Source: Dictyobacter kobayashii (GTDB taxonomy: Bacteria > Chloroflexota > Ktedonobacteria > Ktedonobacterales > Ktedonobacteraceae). From it: a DNA stretch of 64,000 nucleotides. Under the pieces are notes generated by a model, which was given only the letters and a program-made list of their open reading frames with translations, was not told the origin of the DNA and did no database searches. Positions 37,159 through 51,488 of this stretch are shown here, one piece after another; position 1 is the stretch's first letter; every line of letters begins with the position of its first letter. The stretch spans positions 1,922,001 to 1,986,000 of the forward strand of contig NZ_BIFS01000002.1 in NCBI RefSeq assembly GCF_003967555.1, in the 5' to 3' direction. The position numbers and the translations under genes are program-made.

Positions 37159-38306
37159 ATGGCTACAAAGCAAACAGCAGATGTTATTGTTATTGGGGTG
37201 GAGTAATAGGTTGCTCGATTGCTTATTTTTTACGCAAAGCTAATAGAGATGTGGTGCTTTTTGAGCGCGAAAATATCGGGCAACAGGCCTCTAGTGCAGC
37301 GGCAGGACTCCTCGCCCCGCTTGGCCCTATCCCTGGTCCTGGTTCATTCGCGGATCTGCTCCTCGCCAGTTTTCAACAATTTCCCGCCTTAGTTGTGGAA
37401 CTAGAAAATATCACTGGTTTACAGCTGGGCTATGAACAGACTGGAACGTTACGTGTTGCCCGCAATCCCAGGCGTTTGGCGCGCCTCAAGCAGCGTTTTG
37501 AGACCTGGCAAGCCTTCGGGTTGCCGCTCTCCTGGTTAGATGGGGATGAGGCTCGGCTGCAAGAGCCATGGCTTGCCCCAAACGTGTGTAGTGCTGTCTA
37601 TGTTCCCGAAGAAGCGCAAATAAATGCAGCGCAGTTGGTCCAGGCATTTGCGCTCGCGGCAAGTAAGCTAGGGGCGCAGCTTCATACACAGACGCCTGTT
37701 ACCACTTTGTTGCACGAAGATAAGAAAATAGTGGGTATCATGACCGCGCAGGGAGATATCGTCACTTGCAATCATCTGGTCTTAACGATGGGAGCCTGGT
37801 CGACCCACTTAACGTCGTCAATCGGCATTGATCTCCCTGTACGCCCCATACAAGGACAGATGATCGCTTTGCCACAGCTTCAACCAGCCCTGCAACACAT
37901 TATTTTTGGCGAATCGATCTATGTCATCCCCAGGAGCACCGAAATCCTGGTAGGAGCCACCAAAGCAGATATTGGTTTTGAGATACAAGTGACGGACGAA
38001 GGAGCTGATCAACTGCACCAGAAGGCCCGGCGGCTCATACCATCCTTAGCCACCCAATCCATAGAACGTAGCTGGGCCGGTATCCGCCCTGGCACTCCCG
38101 ATAGCCACCCGATCCTGGGTCCCGCGGCTGGCTGGGAAAATCTCGTGCTAGCCAGTGGACATAATAGTGTTGGTATCCTGCTCAGCCCTTTAACAGGTAG
38201 CAGCATAGCCGATTATATTGTGACAGGTCAGCTATCCACCCTGCTACAACCGTTTCAAAGCGAGCGTTTTCAGAAGCTAAGTGTGCATGAGGTGCAAGAA
38301 GAATAA
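37159..38306 (+). CDS. thiO: glycine oxidase ThiO-like FAD enzyme (apparent frameshift)
   Basis: An FAD-dependent amino acid oxidase of the DAO family. With one more G in the run at 37195-37198 the protein starts at the ATG at 37159 and reads through the Rossmann motif VIVIGGGVIGCSIAYFLRK, which is otherwise split by a frameshift; the result is 382 residues, normal for ThiO. Later landmarks are SAAAGLLAPLGP, PVRPIQGQMIALP, YVIPRSTEILVGATK and GIRPGTPDSHPILGPA. ThiO makes the imine of glycine used in thiazole synthesis. No other thi gene is nearby. A DadA-like D-amino acid oxidase is the alternative. Confidence 0.82.
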
Positions 38307-38630
38307 AGTCGAATATGACTTTTGGGGTATTTAAAAAAGAGATACTGGAAATGCTTGACAGGAGAATGGTGCTATGGCATAATCAGCGAGCTGTCGAAAA
38401 AGAAACAATCACCTGACCTCTTGTAGGGCGGGTGCGCCTGTCCTTTTGCATCAGTTGTGCCACGGTAAAGTGGCTCCTCCGAGATCATGTATCTCCCATT
38501 TCTATACTCAACGAATCGTTGTGTCCGTGGGAGTGCCAGCCCTTTTTTGCGGCGTACGCCCTGGCTTACCAGGCGTGTGGACGTGAGAAACGAGATTTCG
38601 GAGCCGATTGAAAATTGCTCGGAAAAACGC
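38307..38630. other. intergenic region before the rRNA promoter
   Basis: AAAGTC-GAATAT-GACTTTT at 38307-38325 may terminate thiO. The rest has no convincing gene; a minus-strand open frame (38372-38767) overlaps the rRNA promoter and is not accepted. Confidence 0.45.
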
Positions 38631-38659
38631 TTGACAAAGCACAACGAATATGCGATACT
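38631..38659 (+). promoter_or_regulatory. rRNA operon promoter
   Basis: TTGACA (38631-38636), 17 bases, GATACT (38654-38659), preceded by an A/T-containing stretch that could act as an UP element. The leader to the 16S is about 270 bases and contains the left arm of the 16S processing stem. Confidence 0.8.
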
Positions 38660-38728
38660 ACAGCACATGAGACAAGCGAACGAAAAAAAGATCAACGCTT
38701 GTTGAAACGCGAAACAACTGTTTCGCAT

Positions 38729-38759
38729 GGTACCTTGACAACTGAAGAGTGGAAAGCAG
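38729..38759 (+). other. left arm of the 16S processing stem
   Basis: GGTACC..CAACTGAAGAGTGGAAAGCAG is complementary with interruptions to 40516-40545 behind the 16S; the core AAGAGTGGAAA pairs perfectly with TTTCCACTCTT. Together they close the 16S into a loop for RNase III-type cleavage. Confidence 0.6.
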
Positions 38760-38935
38760 AACAGCAACTGGAACTCAGTGAATACACAAACCAGTTCCTG
38801 TCAATTCGGTCCCATGGACGTGTCCATGGTGACCACAATAATCTGCGAAATAAAGCCAATGTTATCATGACTTGGCCATGATCGCACTTCACATGCAATA
38901 AATAGTTGCTCGCTGAGTGACTATGATATAAAAAT

Positions 38936-43785
<4,850 letters not shown>

Positions 43786-43858
43786 ACCCCATCGTTGAGT
43801 ATCTTCATCGTGGCATTCTGAGGATGCGAGTCCGCTGCTTCAGCGCAGGCTGATCTGG

Positions 43859-43892
43859 CGCTCGGCAAAATTGAGGGAATACTATTTCCAGT
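43859..43892 (+). other. right arm of the 23S processing stem
   Basis: Complement of 40700-40733. The stem lies about 75 bases beyond the mature 3' end. Confidence 0.8.
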
Positions 43893-43913
43893 GGTTCGGT
43901 CAAAAAACATTGT

Positions 43914-43943
43914 AAGGATTTGCTCACAAGCAGATCCTTTTTT
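43914..43943 (+). terminator. rRNA operon terminator
   Basis: AAGGATTTGCT and AGCAGATCCTT form a stem with one mismatch around ACA, followed by TTTTTT. It comes after the 23S processing stem, so the transcript ends without a 5S gene. Confidence 0.8.
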
Positions 43944-44287
43944 GTGTCTCTTGCAATTGTTCTATTTGAATAGTTCCTCTCTGTCAAATGCAACAATATC
44001 TCTTCTGAGCATCTCCTAAAAAATGTATTTTATATACATATTCCGTTTGAATAAAGTTTTATTACGAGGAAACATGACTGCGCAGCAGAGCTATGTGACT
44101 GGTTAAATATATCTCAAGATTATCTACTTTTTCTGCTTTGTGTTGCGTTTTAAATTATTTCTCTGTGAATCAAGAGAGTCATATCCATACTTCTCATTAC
44201 TCTGGGAGTAGTGAATCTACATAGAATGTATGATCAGTAATAAAGCTATGAGGATAGAAAATTCATGACACTGGAAAGGATTTCTGC
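43944..44287. other. AT-rich intergenic region; no 5S rRNA found
   Basis: I looked for 5S hallmarks such as the CCGAACTCAGAAG-type loop and found none here. No gene is evident. Confidence 0.5.
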
Positions 44288-44500
44288 ATGAAGCGGTCTC
44301 GAGTCAGCCGCAAAGCAGCGCTTATCATCGGCCTGATTTGTACCCCTCTGGGCGTGCTTTTTTATCTTTTGAAACAGTATTTGGGTCCACACACGAACTT
44401 TTTAGTCCAAGGTGTTGTTGCCGGACTGTGTGCTGGCTGTTTGGTGGGAGGGATTTTTACCCTTGCCACAGTCCTTTTTCGGCCCCGAGACGCGAGTTGA
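44288..44500 (+). CDS. small membrane protein of unknown function
   Basis: A 70-residue protein with a basic start (MKRSRVSRK) and two hydrophobic segments, residues about 10-28 (AALIIGLICTPLGVLFYLL) and 40-64 (VQGVVAGLCAGCLVGGIFTLATVLF), then a short polar tail. AAAGGATTTCTGC precedes the ATG. I do not recognise the family. It is the only gene between the rRNA operon and the urease genes and reads away from the rRNA. Confidence 0.6.
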   Translation: MKRSRVSRKAALIIGLICTPLGVLFYLLKQYLGPHTNFLVQGVVAGLCAGCLVGGIFTLATVLFRPRDAS

Positions 44501-44637
44501 TTCCCTGATTAGTACAGATATAGTGTGCGAAAAATAATTAAGATGATTTTGATGTGTATTCAGTCTGATAAAGGGAGATGCATAAAGCGAAAACTCTTCG
44601 CGTTATACAGTCAAAGGAGTAGAAGTGGATCAAGGAG

Positions 44638-44693
44638 TTATCTTCAGTGGTGCACACATGCGCACAGCGCATTTTTTGCACCACTGAAGATAA
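44638..44693. terminator. hairpin behind ureG
   Basis: A 16-bp perfect stem (44638-44653 with 44678-44693) with an internal T6. It is followed by a direct repeat of its loop region: GGTGCACACATGCGCAC and GGTGCGCACACATGCGCAC. It sits 42 bases beyond the ureG stop codon on that gene's downstream side. Confidence 0.65.
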
Positions 44694-44734
44694 AAGGTGC
44701 GCACACATGCGCACTTTCTGCACCAGCATGCTTT

Positions 44735-45451
44735 TTAAACATGCTCATGGCTATGAACATGTTCATCATCATGACTATGAGGTTGCCCAACATATGGAGC
44801 ATGAGCATCAATGATGCTGCGCCGTTGTTGGGATGGGACGTTCATCTGCTGTTCAAGCCACGCAATAATCGTATCCAGCCCTACATCTTCTTTGAGATTG
44901 CTGAAGACGAATGGTCGTTCACCGCGTTTAATGTGAGCATCTCTCTCCATAACTTCTAACGAGGCTCCGACGTAGGGTGCCAGATCGATTTTGTTGATGA
45001 TCAGTAGATCCGAGCGCATAATGCCAGGACCGCCTTTGCGCGGTATCTTGTCCCCTCCAGATACGTCGATCACGTAGATCGCCACATCGACCAGTTCAGG
45101 GCTGAAGGCGGCGGCCAGATTATCTCCACCACTCTCGACAAAGATCAGCTCAAGGCCCGGCAAGCTTTCTTCCAGATCGGCAATCGCTTCAAGATTCATT
45201 GAAGCATCTTCACGAATGGCCGCATGTGGGCAGCCACCTGTTTCTACGCCTCGAACACGCTCCTGTGGCAACGTACCCTGACGCAACAGAAACTCAGCGT
45301 CTTCCCGTGTGTAGATGTCATTTGTAACTACAGCCAGATTGTAACGCGGCCAGAGCTTCTTGCTCAGCCGATCTACCAGGGCTGTTTTGCCACAGCCAAC
45401 GGGGCCAGCAATACCAACGCGAAAAGCGCGTACAAAGTTTTCATTTCTCAT
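44735..45451 (-). CDS. ureG: urease accessory GTPase UreG
   Basis: A 238-residue SIMIBI-class GTPase that drives nickel insertion into urease. P-loop GIAGPVGCGKTALVD near residue 13; conserved VVTNDIYTREDAEFL, ETGGCPHAAIREDAS with the Cys-Pro-His metal site, IFVESGGDNLAA and the base motif INKIDLAP. The C-terminus is an unusual His-rich tail (GQPHSHDDEHVHSHEHV). In many bacteria UreG has this kind of tail at the N-terminus or UreE has it. No ureE is present here, so the tail may store or deliver nickel. Confidence 0.95.
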   Translation of the reverse strand: MRNENFVRAFRVGIAGPVGCGKTALVDRLSKKLWPRYNLAVVTNDIYTREDAEFLLRQGTLPQERVRGVETGGCPHAAIREDASMNLEAIADLEESLPGLELIFVESGGDNLAAAFSPELVDVAIYVIDVSGGDKIPRKGGPGIMRSDLLIINKIDLAPYVGASLEVMERDAHIKRGERPFVFSNLKEDVGLDTIIAWLEQQMNVPSQQRRSIIDAHAPYVGQPHSHDDEHVHSHEHV

Positions 45452-45516
45452 GTGTTACTCTTCTCTATAATTAGTATTCCACAACATTGGAATCCTGTAG
45501 TGTAGTCCCGCTCTTA

Positions 45517-47240
45517 CTAAAATAAGAAATAGCGCTGTGCCAGAGGGAGAACTTCCGCCGGTTCGCAGGTGAGAAGTTCGCCATCTGCGCGGACTTCATA
45601 GGTTTCTGGGTCAACTTCAATATTTGGCATGGCTGCATTGTGAATCATACTTGTTTTCCCTATGTTGCGACAATTCTCAACGGCCACCGCCTGTTTTTGT
45701 AGTCCAATCTTGCCCGGAAGACCAGCCTCCAGCGCCACTTTTGAGACAAAGGTCAGGCTGGTAGCAGCCGTCGCCTGGCCAAAGGAACCAAACATCGGAC
45801 GGTAGAGCACTGGTTGAGGTGTAGGAATAGACGCGTTGGCATCTCCCATGGCACTCCATGAGATGAAGCCACCTTTAACGATCATTTCTGGTTTGACACC
45901 AAACATAGCGGGCTTCCAGAGCACAATATCCGCCAGCTTCCCTGGCTCAATTGAGCCAATATGCTGTGCCACTCCATGGGTGATGGCGGGATTGATCGTA
46001 TATTTTGCCACATAGCGTTTCACGCGGAAATTATCATTGCGATCGGAATCCGGCGCCAGTGGTCCTCGCTGTACTTTCATCTTGTGGGCCGTTTGCCAGG
46101 TGCGTGTCACCACTTCGCCAATGCGCCCCATGGCCTGCGAATCACTTGAGATCATACTGAAAACGCCAAGGTCGTGCAGTATATCTTCCGCAGCTATGGT
46201 TTCGGGCCGGATACGGCTCTCGGCAAAGGCCACATCTTCAGGAACCAGCGGGTTCAGATGATGACAGACCATGAGCATGTCTAAATGCTCGGCCAATGTG
46301 TTTTTAGTAAAGGGCATGGTTGGATTGGTTGAGGAGGGGAGAATATTGGGGTAAGAAGCGATACGAATAATATCGGGGCGTGTCCGCCGCCAGCGCCCTC
46401 GGTATGGTAGGTGTGGATCGCTCTCTGGCCAATGGCCGCGATAGTATCCTCTACGAAGCCTGCTTCATTGATTGTGTCAGTGTGGATCGCTACCTGGACA
46501 TCGTATTGATCGGCGACTTTAAGGCATGTATCGATGGCGGCTGGCGTGGTACCCCAATCTTCATGCAATTTGAGTCCGCAGGCACCGGCAAGCACCTGCT
46601 CTTCCAGTGGCTCGCGGGTAGAAGTATTGCCCTTACCAAGAAATCCAAAGTTGACGGGCCAGTTCTCTACCGCCTGTAGCATGCGCGCCAGATTCCAGGC
46701 TCCAGGTGTACACGTGGTCGCGTTGGTCCCGGTAGCTGGACCTGTACCGCCACCGATCATAGTAGTGATGCCATTGGACATGGCTTCATAGATCTGTTGT
46801 GGGGCGATAAAGTGGATATGTGAATCGATGCCGCCAGCCGTTACGATCATATTCTCGCCGGCGATAACTTCGGTGCCGGAACCGACGATCAACTCGGGAT
46901 CAACCCCATCCATTGCATCCGGGTTACCAGCTTTACCGACCTTGACGATGCGGCCATCTTTAATACCAATATCGCCCTTAACGATACCCCAATGATCGAT
47001 AATCAATGCATTTGTAATGACCAGATCAAGGGCACCATGAGGACCTTCACGTGTGGCCCGGCTGCTCTGTCCCATACCATCACGAATGACCTTACCGCCA
47101 CCAAAGGTAATTTCATCGCCATAAACGGTAAAGTCTTTCTCGACCTCAATGATCAAATCTGTATCTGCCAGGCGTACGCGATCGCCGGTAGTGGGACCAT
47201 AGAGATCAGCGTACATCTGGCGGGGGATGCGCAAACTCAT
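45517..47240 (-). CDS. ureC: urease alpha subunit UreC (apparent frameshift)
   Basis: The catalytic subunit, which hydrolyses urea to ammonia and carbon dioxide with two nickel ions. Metal and active-site landmarks: DSHIHFIAPQQ (two His), CGLKLHEDWGTTP (the Lys that is carbamylated), VAIHTDTINEAGF, TYHTEGAGGGHAPD, MVCHHLNP (active-site flap Cys-His-His) and KYTINPAITHG. The frame breaks at the plus-strand G run 46375-46378 just after GGGHAP, where DIIRIASYPNILP should follow. One more C on the coding strand gives 574 residues, close to the usual 570. Downstream of ureA and ureB, upstream of ureG. Confidence 0.93.
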
Positions 47241-47291
47241 ATGTAATTTACCCTTCTGTCTGCTACTTGATTATGACTTATAATCCTAAGT

Positions 47292-47624
47292 TCATGCATG
47301 GCCTTTTTCGATGTCCAGTTCTCCGTTTACCTTTCCATTATGGCCATAGATAATACGTGCGCCCCCAAAGTTGACCAGGTTGACCTCTTTTTCTTCCCCA
47401 GGCTCAAAGCGTACAGCGGTACCGGAAGCGATATTTAAGCGCATCCCATAGGCCTGCTGGCGCTCAAATTCCAGTGCCTTATTGACCTCATAGAAATGAT
47501 AGTGGCTGCCTACCTGCACTGGACGGTCACCCAGATTCTTCACCAGCAGGGTAGTAGATCTCCTGCCAGCATTGATTTCTATGTCTCCTCTTGCTTCATC
47601 GAGCAGATATTCACCTGGCTTCAT
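47292..47624 (-). CDS. ureB: urease beta subunit UreB
   Basis: A 110-residue structural subunit. It starts MKPGEYLLDEARGDIEIN and carries the usual RPVQVGSHYHFYEVNKAL and FGGARIIYGHNGKVNG. GGAGGAAGCG precedes the ATG at 47624, 18 bases after the restored ureA stop. Urease is assembled as (ABC)3. Confidence 0.95.
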   Translation of the reverse strand: MKPGEYLLDEARGDIEINAGRRSTTLLVKNLGDRPVQVGSHYHFYEVNKALEFERQQAYGMRLNIASGTAVRFEPGEEKEVNLVNFGGARIIYGHNGKVNGELDIEKGHA

Positions 47625-47642
47625 CGCTTCCTCCGTGTTTGC

Positions 47643-47944
47643 TTATTTGATTGGATCATGAATCGTGACCAGTTTGGTACCATCCGGGAAGGTGGCTTCA
47701 ACCTGAACTTCGGGATCATTTCAGGAATGCCATCCATGACATCGGCCCGTTTAAGGATGGTGGCTCCAAAGCTCATTATCTCGGCAACACTTTTACCATC
47801 CCGGGCGGCTTCCATGATCTCTGCTGTAATGATAGCGATCGCTTCTGGATAATTGAGCTTAAGTCCTCGTGCCTGGCGTTTACGCGCCAGCTCCGCGGCT
47901 ACAAAGATCAGTAATTTTTCTTGTTCACGCTGTGTAAGTAACAA
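47643..47944 (-). CDS. ureA: urease gamma subunit UreA (apparent frameshift)
   Basis: The small urease subunit. It opens MLLTQREQEKLLIFVAAELARKR and contains LNYPEAIAIITAEIMEAARDG. At 47712-47714 (plus-strand GGG) the frame shifts after PEMIP. One more C on the coding strand continues as EVQVEATFPDGTKLVTIHDP, the conserved C-terminus, and ends at TAA 47643-47645 for exactly 100 residues, the standard UreA length. As read, the frame instead runs into ureB. Confidence 0.93.
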
Positions 47945-47986
47945 TTTAATCTCCTTTGCTGGCTGTCCCTGATTGCCAGGGAGGTG

Positions 47987-48852
47987 TCAAGCACTAATTG
48001 ATCTTACGGGCGGGATGGCGTTTCTCCCATAGAGAGCCTGGGTGGCCATGCGCCAGAAGGTTAACAAACCTGCTGCCAGGGTAGTATTTTGTTTACTAAG
48101 GGCACGTATCACGAGTCCATGGGCTGTCAGGGCGCTGACCCCCCAGCGTATTTCGTCGGGCTGCGTGAGCTGTTGAGCAGCTATATTGAGCTCATTTTCG
48201 AGGCGTAGCCAGCTTGTTTGATCCAAGCCAACCTTGCAAATATAGAAGCTACAGAAATAATTGTAGGGACCAAGCCTGGCCAGGGAAGAGAGCTTCTGCC
48301 GTCGTGGCTCCAGTTTAATCTGTTCAAGGGCAACTGGTTTACCATCTGCAACGATTTCGCACTTTATCTGCAGTAGATCGTAAGCGAAGAGCTCGCCGCG
48401 TGCGGCGCGGCCCGGTGCTATCGTTTCCCAGTAGATCAGCCCGGCTCCTTGTGCTAGCTGTATATGGGTGTCTTGTTGATAGCGGGCACCAGCAAAAGGG
48501 ATTAATGGATCTGGGACGTATTCTAGTAACCCGTTTTCTGCTACCTGTATCCTGGTAAGCTGGTTGGCTGGTAGTGTCTCTGGATTACTGCGATAGAGCC
48601 GTGTTGCACTGGTTGAAGTTAGTTGCGCGTAGGCGCCGGGACCAATATTAACGTTGAGCTCTAATTGGTCGCCTCCCAGTACGCCACCTGAAATATTATG
48701 TAGATGGACAAGCGCACCGCCTGCCTCTAAAGGGAAGGCACGAATTACTTTGAGGGAGGACGTTGTTCGCTATGCTGAAGCTGCGTGCGTTGGGTCGCTT
48801 CATCACGGGCAAAGTCGAGGCGCAATGCTCCTTGCACAGATCTTTTTTGCAT
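47987..48852 (-). CDS. ureD: urease accessory protein UreD/UreH (apparent frameshift)
   Basis: A nickel-loading scaffold that forms a complex with UreF and UreG on apo-urease. The N-terminal 35 codons (MQKRSVQGALRLDFARDEA) end at a TAA because a C run (plus-strand GGG at 48754-48756) is one base short. Restored, it continues LKVIRAFPLEAGGALVHLH, NISGGVLGGDQLELNVNIG, ATRLYRS and EYVPDPLIPFAGARY, the UreD hallmarks, to about 288 residues. A second possible missing C near 48008 would change the last residues to IPPRKIN, closer to the family. The start at 48852 has no clear ribosome binding site. Confidence 0.88.
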
Positions 48853-49165
48853 AAATGTTGTCTGAATGATGGTTCACTCGACTTTCTAGTTTTATCCCAT
48901 GCGTATGTAACTTGTACCTATGAAGTCGGTCGGCTGCCGCCAGGGTGCGTATAGTCTGGCCAGTTGTTTGTAGATTGTGCTTTCTAATTCAATTGTATCA
49001 TCCGGCAATGATGGCAATGCTGAAGCATCTAATCATTATGTATATAACAACCATAAGCAGAAACACTATGCGCAGATCATTCTGTGGAGCCTGTTGGCGC
49101 GGCAACGCGTGCACAGGTAGAGAATGCATGTTGTGGCTCAACGTCGAGCGTGGCTGGCTATAGGC
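48853..49165. other. 313-base gap between ureF and ureD
   Basis: Unusually long for this otherwise compact operon. It holds only short open frames on the minus strand (one of about 43 codons starting MHSLPVHAL, another of about 45 codons with SLPDDTIELES), none with a ribosome binding site. I could not match either to UreE. Confidence 0.4.
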
Positions 49166-49873
49166 TTAGCTGATAAAGAGTCGTGTGTGAAGCTGTGGAT
49201 GTCGCATGCTGCCGACATCCACCAATGGCGTAAACATGCTGAGCTCTGTAGGATGTTGAGCCGCAGTGATACTGCGTTCAGCGCTCTCTATGAGTGTCGT
49301 TTTTAGGCGCCATAACATGCCACTGGCCTGAGTTTGTCCCAGGGGAAGTAGTCGTTGGCAGGCGGAAACCAGGCCAGCCAATGACTGTTGAAGATGGGCC
49401 AGCACCGTTGTGCTTTCATCGATCCCTAGTGTAGCGCCGACGAGGCCAAAGGCGATACTATAATGGATATCGCTTTGTTGTTCGCGGGCAATCGCTAATG
49501 CCTGGCGTAGACCTGTTGTATCTTCCAATGCTATGACCAGTTGTAGAAAGCGCCGTCCCAGCGTGGCGCTGGCTACGCGGCTCTCGCGCGCTGTTTTGAG
49601 TGCGCTCAAGCGTTGATTGAGGGTTAGCCATGTTGTTGTGTCTAATCCTGCATCCACACCCTCTATCAAGCGATGACCCAGCCGGCAGAATGTGCCCTCT
49701 AATACCCCCATTTCGGTCAGATAATCGCGCAAGAAAGCTTCCAGTTGTTCCACACTTAAATTATCCTCGATGGTAAGTGTTTCCAGGCCGAATGAGTGGG
49801 CGGTCGAGCCTATTGGTAATGCGCTATCCGCCAGTTGGAGCAATCTTAAAAATGGCAGGTTGTCGACGTACAT
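49166..49873 (-). CDS. ureF: urease accessory protein UreF
   Basis: A 235-residue all-helical accessory protein. LLQLADSALPIGSTAHSFGLE near residue 11 is the family signature, with SGMLWRLKTTLIESAE and the C-terminal SMRHPQLHTRLFIS, where the conserved RLF-S tail contacts UreG/UreD. It regulates the GTPase activity of UreG during nickel insertion. It is the first gene of the operon. Confidence 0.93.
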   Translation of the reverse strand: MYVDNLPFLRLLQLADSALPIGSTAHSFGLETLTIEDNLSVEQLEAFLRDYLTEMGVLEGTFCRLGHRLIEGVDAGLDTTTWLTLNQRLSALKTARESRVASATLGRRFLQLVIALEDTTGLRQALAIAREQQSDIHYSIAFGLVGATLGIDESTTVLAHLQQSLAGLVSACQRLLPLGQTQASGMLWRLKTTLIESAERSITAAQHPTELSMFTPLVDVGSMRHPQLHTRLFIS

Positions 49874-50250
49874 ATGACCCCATTGAAATTTTCGAAGAAC
49901 AATGTTTCTCAGGCTACATTTGAATGAAAAGGTGAAACCGCTAGTAGTTTACCCCAGCATAGTAGAAATTACAATTGACATGATAACGTTTGTGGATAGA
50001 GCTGCTCAATTGCCACTTGTGTATGCCCATTAACTGTACAATTAGTACAACGAGGAAATATTGTGGAAACGGACGTGTGGATTTCGAATGGGTTCAATAA
50101 AAAAACTGCTCACTTCACGTAGCTAAAGCTTTACGCATTTATGCCGTCCGTTTCACAGCAAGAACTATACGCCACTGGTCGAAATATGTAAATACTTAAA
50201 AATAATGATTCTCGCAAAATGCATGAGCAATACAAATACACAGCACAAAA
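49874..50250. other. intergenic region upstream of ureF
   Basis: Probably contains the urease operon promoter, but no convincing -35/-10 pair stands out. No gene is seen. Confidence 0.4.
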
Positions 50251-50284
50251 AAATCCTGAGGATAGAGAGCTATCCTCAGGATTT
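50251..50284. terminator. terminator of the alcohol dehydrogenase gene
   Basis: 14-bp stem AAATCCTGAGGATA with its complement around GAGAGC, flanked by A7 on one side and T5 on the other, so it can work in both directions. Confidence 0.8.
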
Positions 50285-50301
50285 TTGTTTATAAGCTGTA
50301 T

Positions 50302-51477
50302 TTAAGCGTTAGGTTTAAGGATAACTTTAATACAGTTATCTTCTTTGTGCTTGAAAATGTCGTAGGCATGAGGCGCATCCTCCAGCGTCATGCGATGGGT
50401 GATCACAAATGAAGGATCAATCTCCCCCTCTTGAATGCGGTTGAGGAGTGGACGCAGGTATCTATGCACATGTGTCTGGCCCATTTTAAAGGTTAAACCC
50501 TTGGCAAAGGCCGCTCCAAACGGCACTTTGTCCAGGTAGCCACCATAGACTCCTGGTAGTGAGACTGTGCCACCTTTGCGGCAGGCCTGAATGGCCTGGC
50601 GCAGTACATGTGGTCGGTCAGTGCCAAGGTGGACCTGTTGCTTAATTTTGTCCATTGTGGCTCCAATACTGGTTCCATGGGCCTCTAGACCGACCGCATC
50701 AATACATGCATCTGGACCACGCCCACCAGTTGCTTGTTTAAGCAACTCGACCACATCTTGTCCTTCATAATTAATCACTTCGGCTTTACTCTGCTCTTTT
50801 GCCATCTGTAAACGCTCAGGGAAGCGATCAATGGCGATGACCCGTTCGGCTCCTAGCAGATAAGCACTCTGGATGGCGAACTGGCCTACTGGACCACATC
50901 CCCAGACCGCGACAGTGTCTCCGGGCTGGATCTGGCAATTCTCGGCGGCCATATAGCCAGTGGGAAAGATGTCTGATAAGAAGAGTGCCTGCTCGTCGGT
51001 CAGATTGTCTGGAACCTTGATTGGACCTACATCGGCGAACGGTACACGGACGTATTGGGCCTGTCCTCCGGCGTAGCCGCCATAGATATGCGAGTAGCCA
51101 AAGAGGCCAGCGGCAGAATGACCATAGAGGCTTTCTGCCAGCCAGGCATTAGGATTAGAATTGTCGCATAGGGACCACATTTGCCGTTCGCAGAAGAAGC
51201 AGTGACCGCAAGCGATTGTGAATGGCACAACTACTCGATCACCTTTTTTTAGATTATCCACACCCTTACCAACTTCAACCACCTCGCCCATAAATTCGTG
51301 TCCCAGGATGTCACCCTTTTTCATAGTTGGAATATAACCATCATAGAGGTGAATATCAGAGCCACAGATGGCTGTGCTTGAGATTTTAATGATTGCGTCG
51401 CGTGGATTGAGTATCTCCGGATCGGGCACAGTCTCGACACGTACATCATGAGCACCATACCAGCATACTGCCTTCAT
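50302..51477 (-). CDS. zinc-dependent alcohol dehydrogenase, formaldehyde-dehydrogenase-like
   Basis: A 391-residue medium-chain dehydrogenase. Catalytic zinc: Cys in SSTAICGSDIHLY and GHEFMGEVVEVG; structural zinc: the four cysteines in ACGHCFFCERQMWSLCD. The cofactor loop is VAVWGCGPVGQFAIQSA near residue 190. The long insertions and overall length match the glutathione-independent formaldehyde dehydrogenase-like group, often annotated as threonine- or alcohol-dehydrogenase. CGAGGAG precedes the ATG. It follows the SRPBCC gene by 11 bases and is co-transcribed. Confidence 0.9.
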   Translation of the reverse strand: MKAVCWYGAHDVRVETVPDPEILNPRDAIIKISSTAICGSDIHLYDGYIPTMKKGDILGHEFMGEVVEVGKGVDNLKKGDRVVVPFTIACGHCFFCERQMWSLCDNSNPNAWLAESLYGHSAAGLFGYSHIYGGYAGGQAQYVRVPFADVGPIKVPDNLTDEQALFLSDIFPTGYMAAENCQIQPGDTVAVWGCGPVGQFAIQSAYLLGAERVIAIDRFPERLQMAKEQSKAEVINYEGQDVVELLKQATGGRGPDACIDAVGLEAHGTSIGATMDKIKQQVHLGTDRPHVLRQAIQACRKGGTVSLPGVYGGYLDKVPFGAAFAKGLTFKMGQTHVHRYLRPLLNRIQEGEIDPSFVITHRMTLEDAPHAYDIFKHKEDNCIKVILKPNA

Positions 51478-51488
51478 ATTTCTCCTCG

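Noticed and set aside
48654..48854. Plus-strand open frame opposite ureD
   Set aside because: It is antisense to the conserved UreD sequence.
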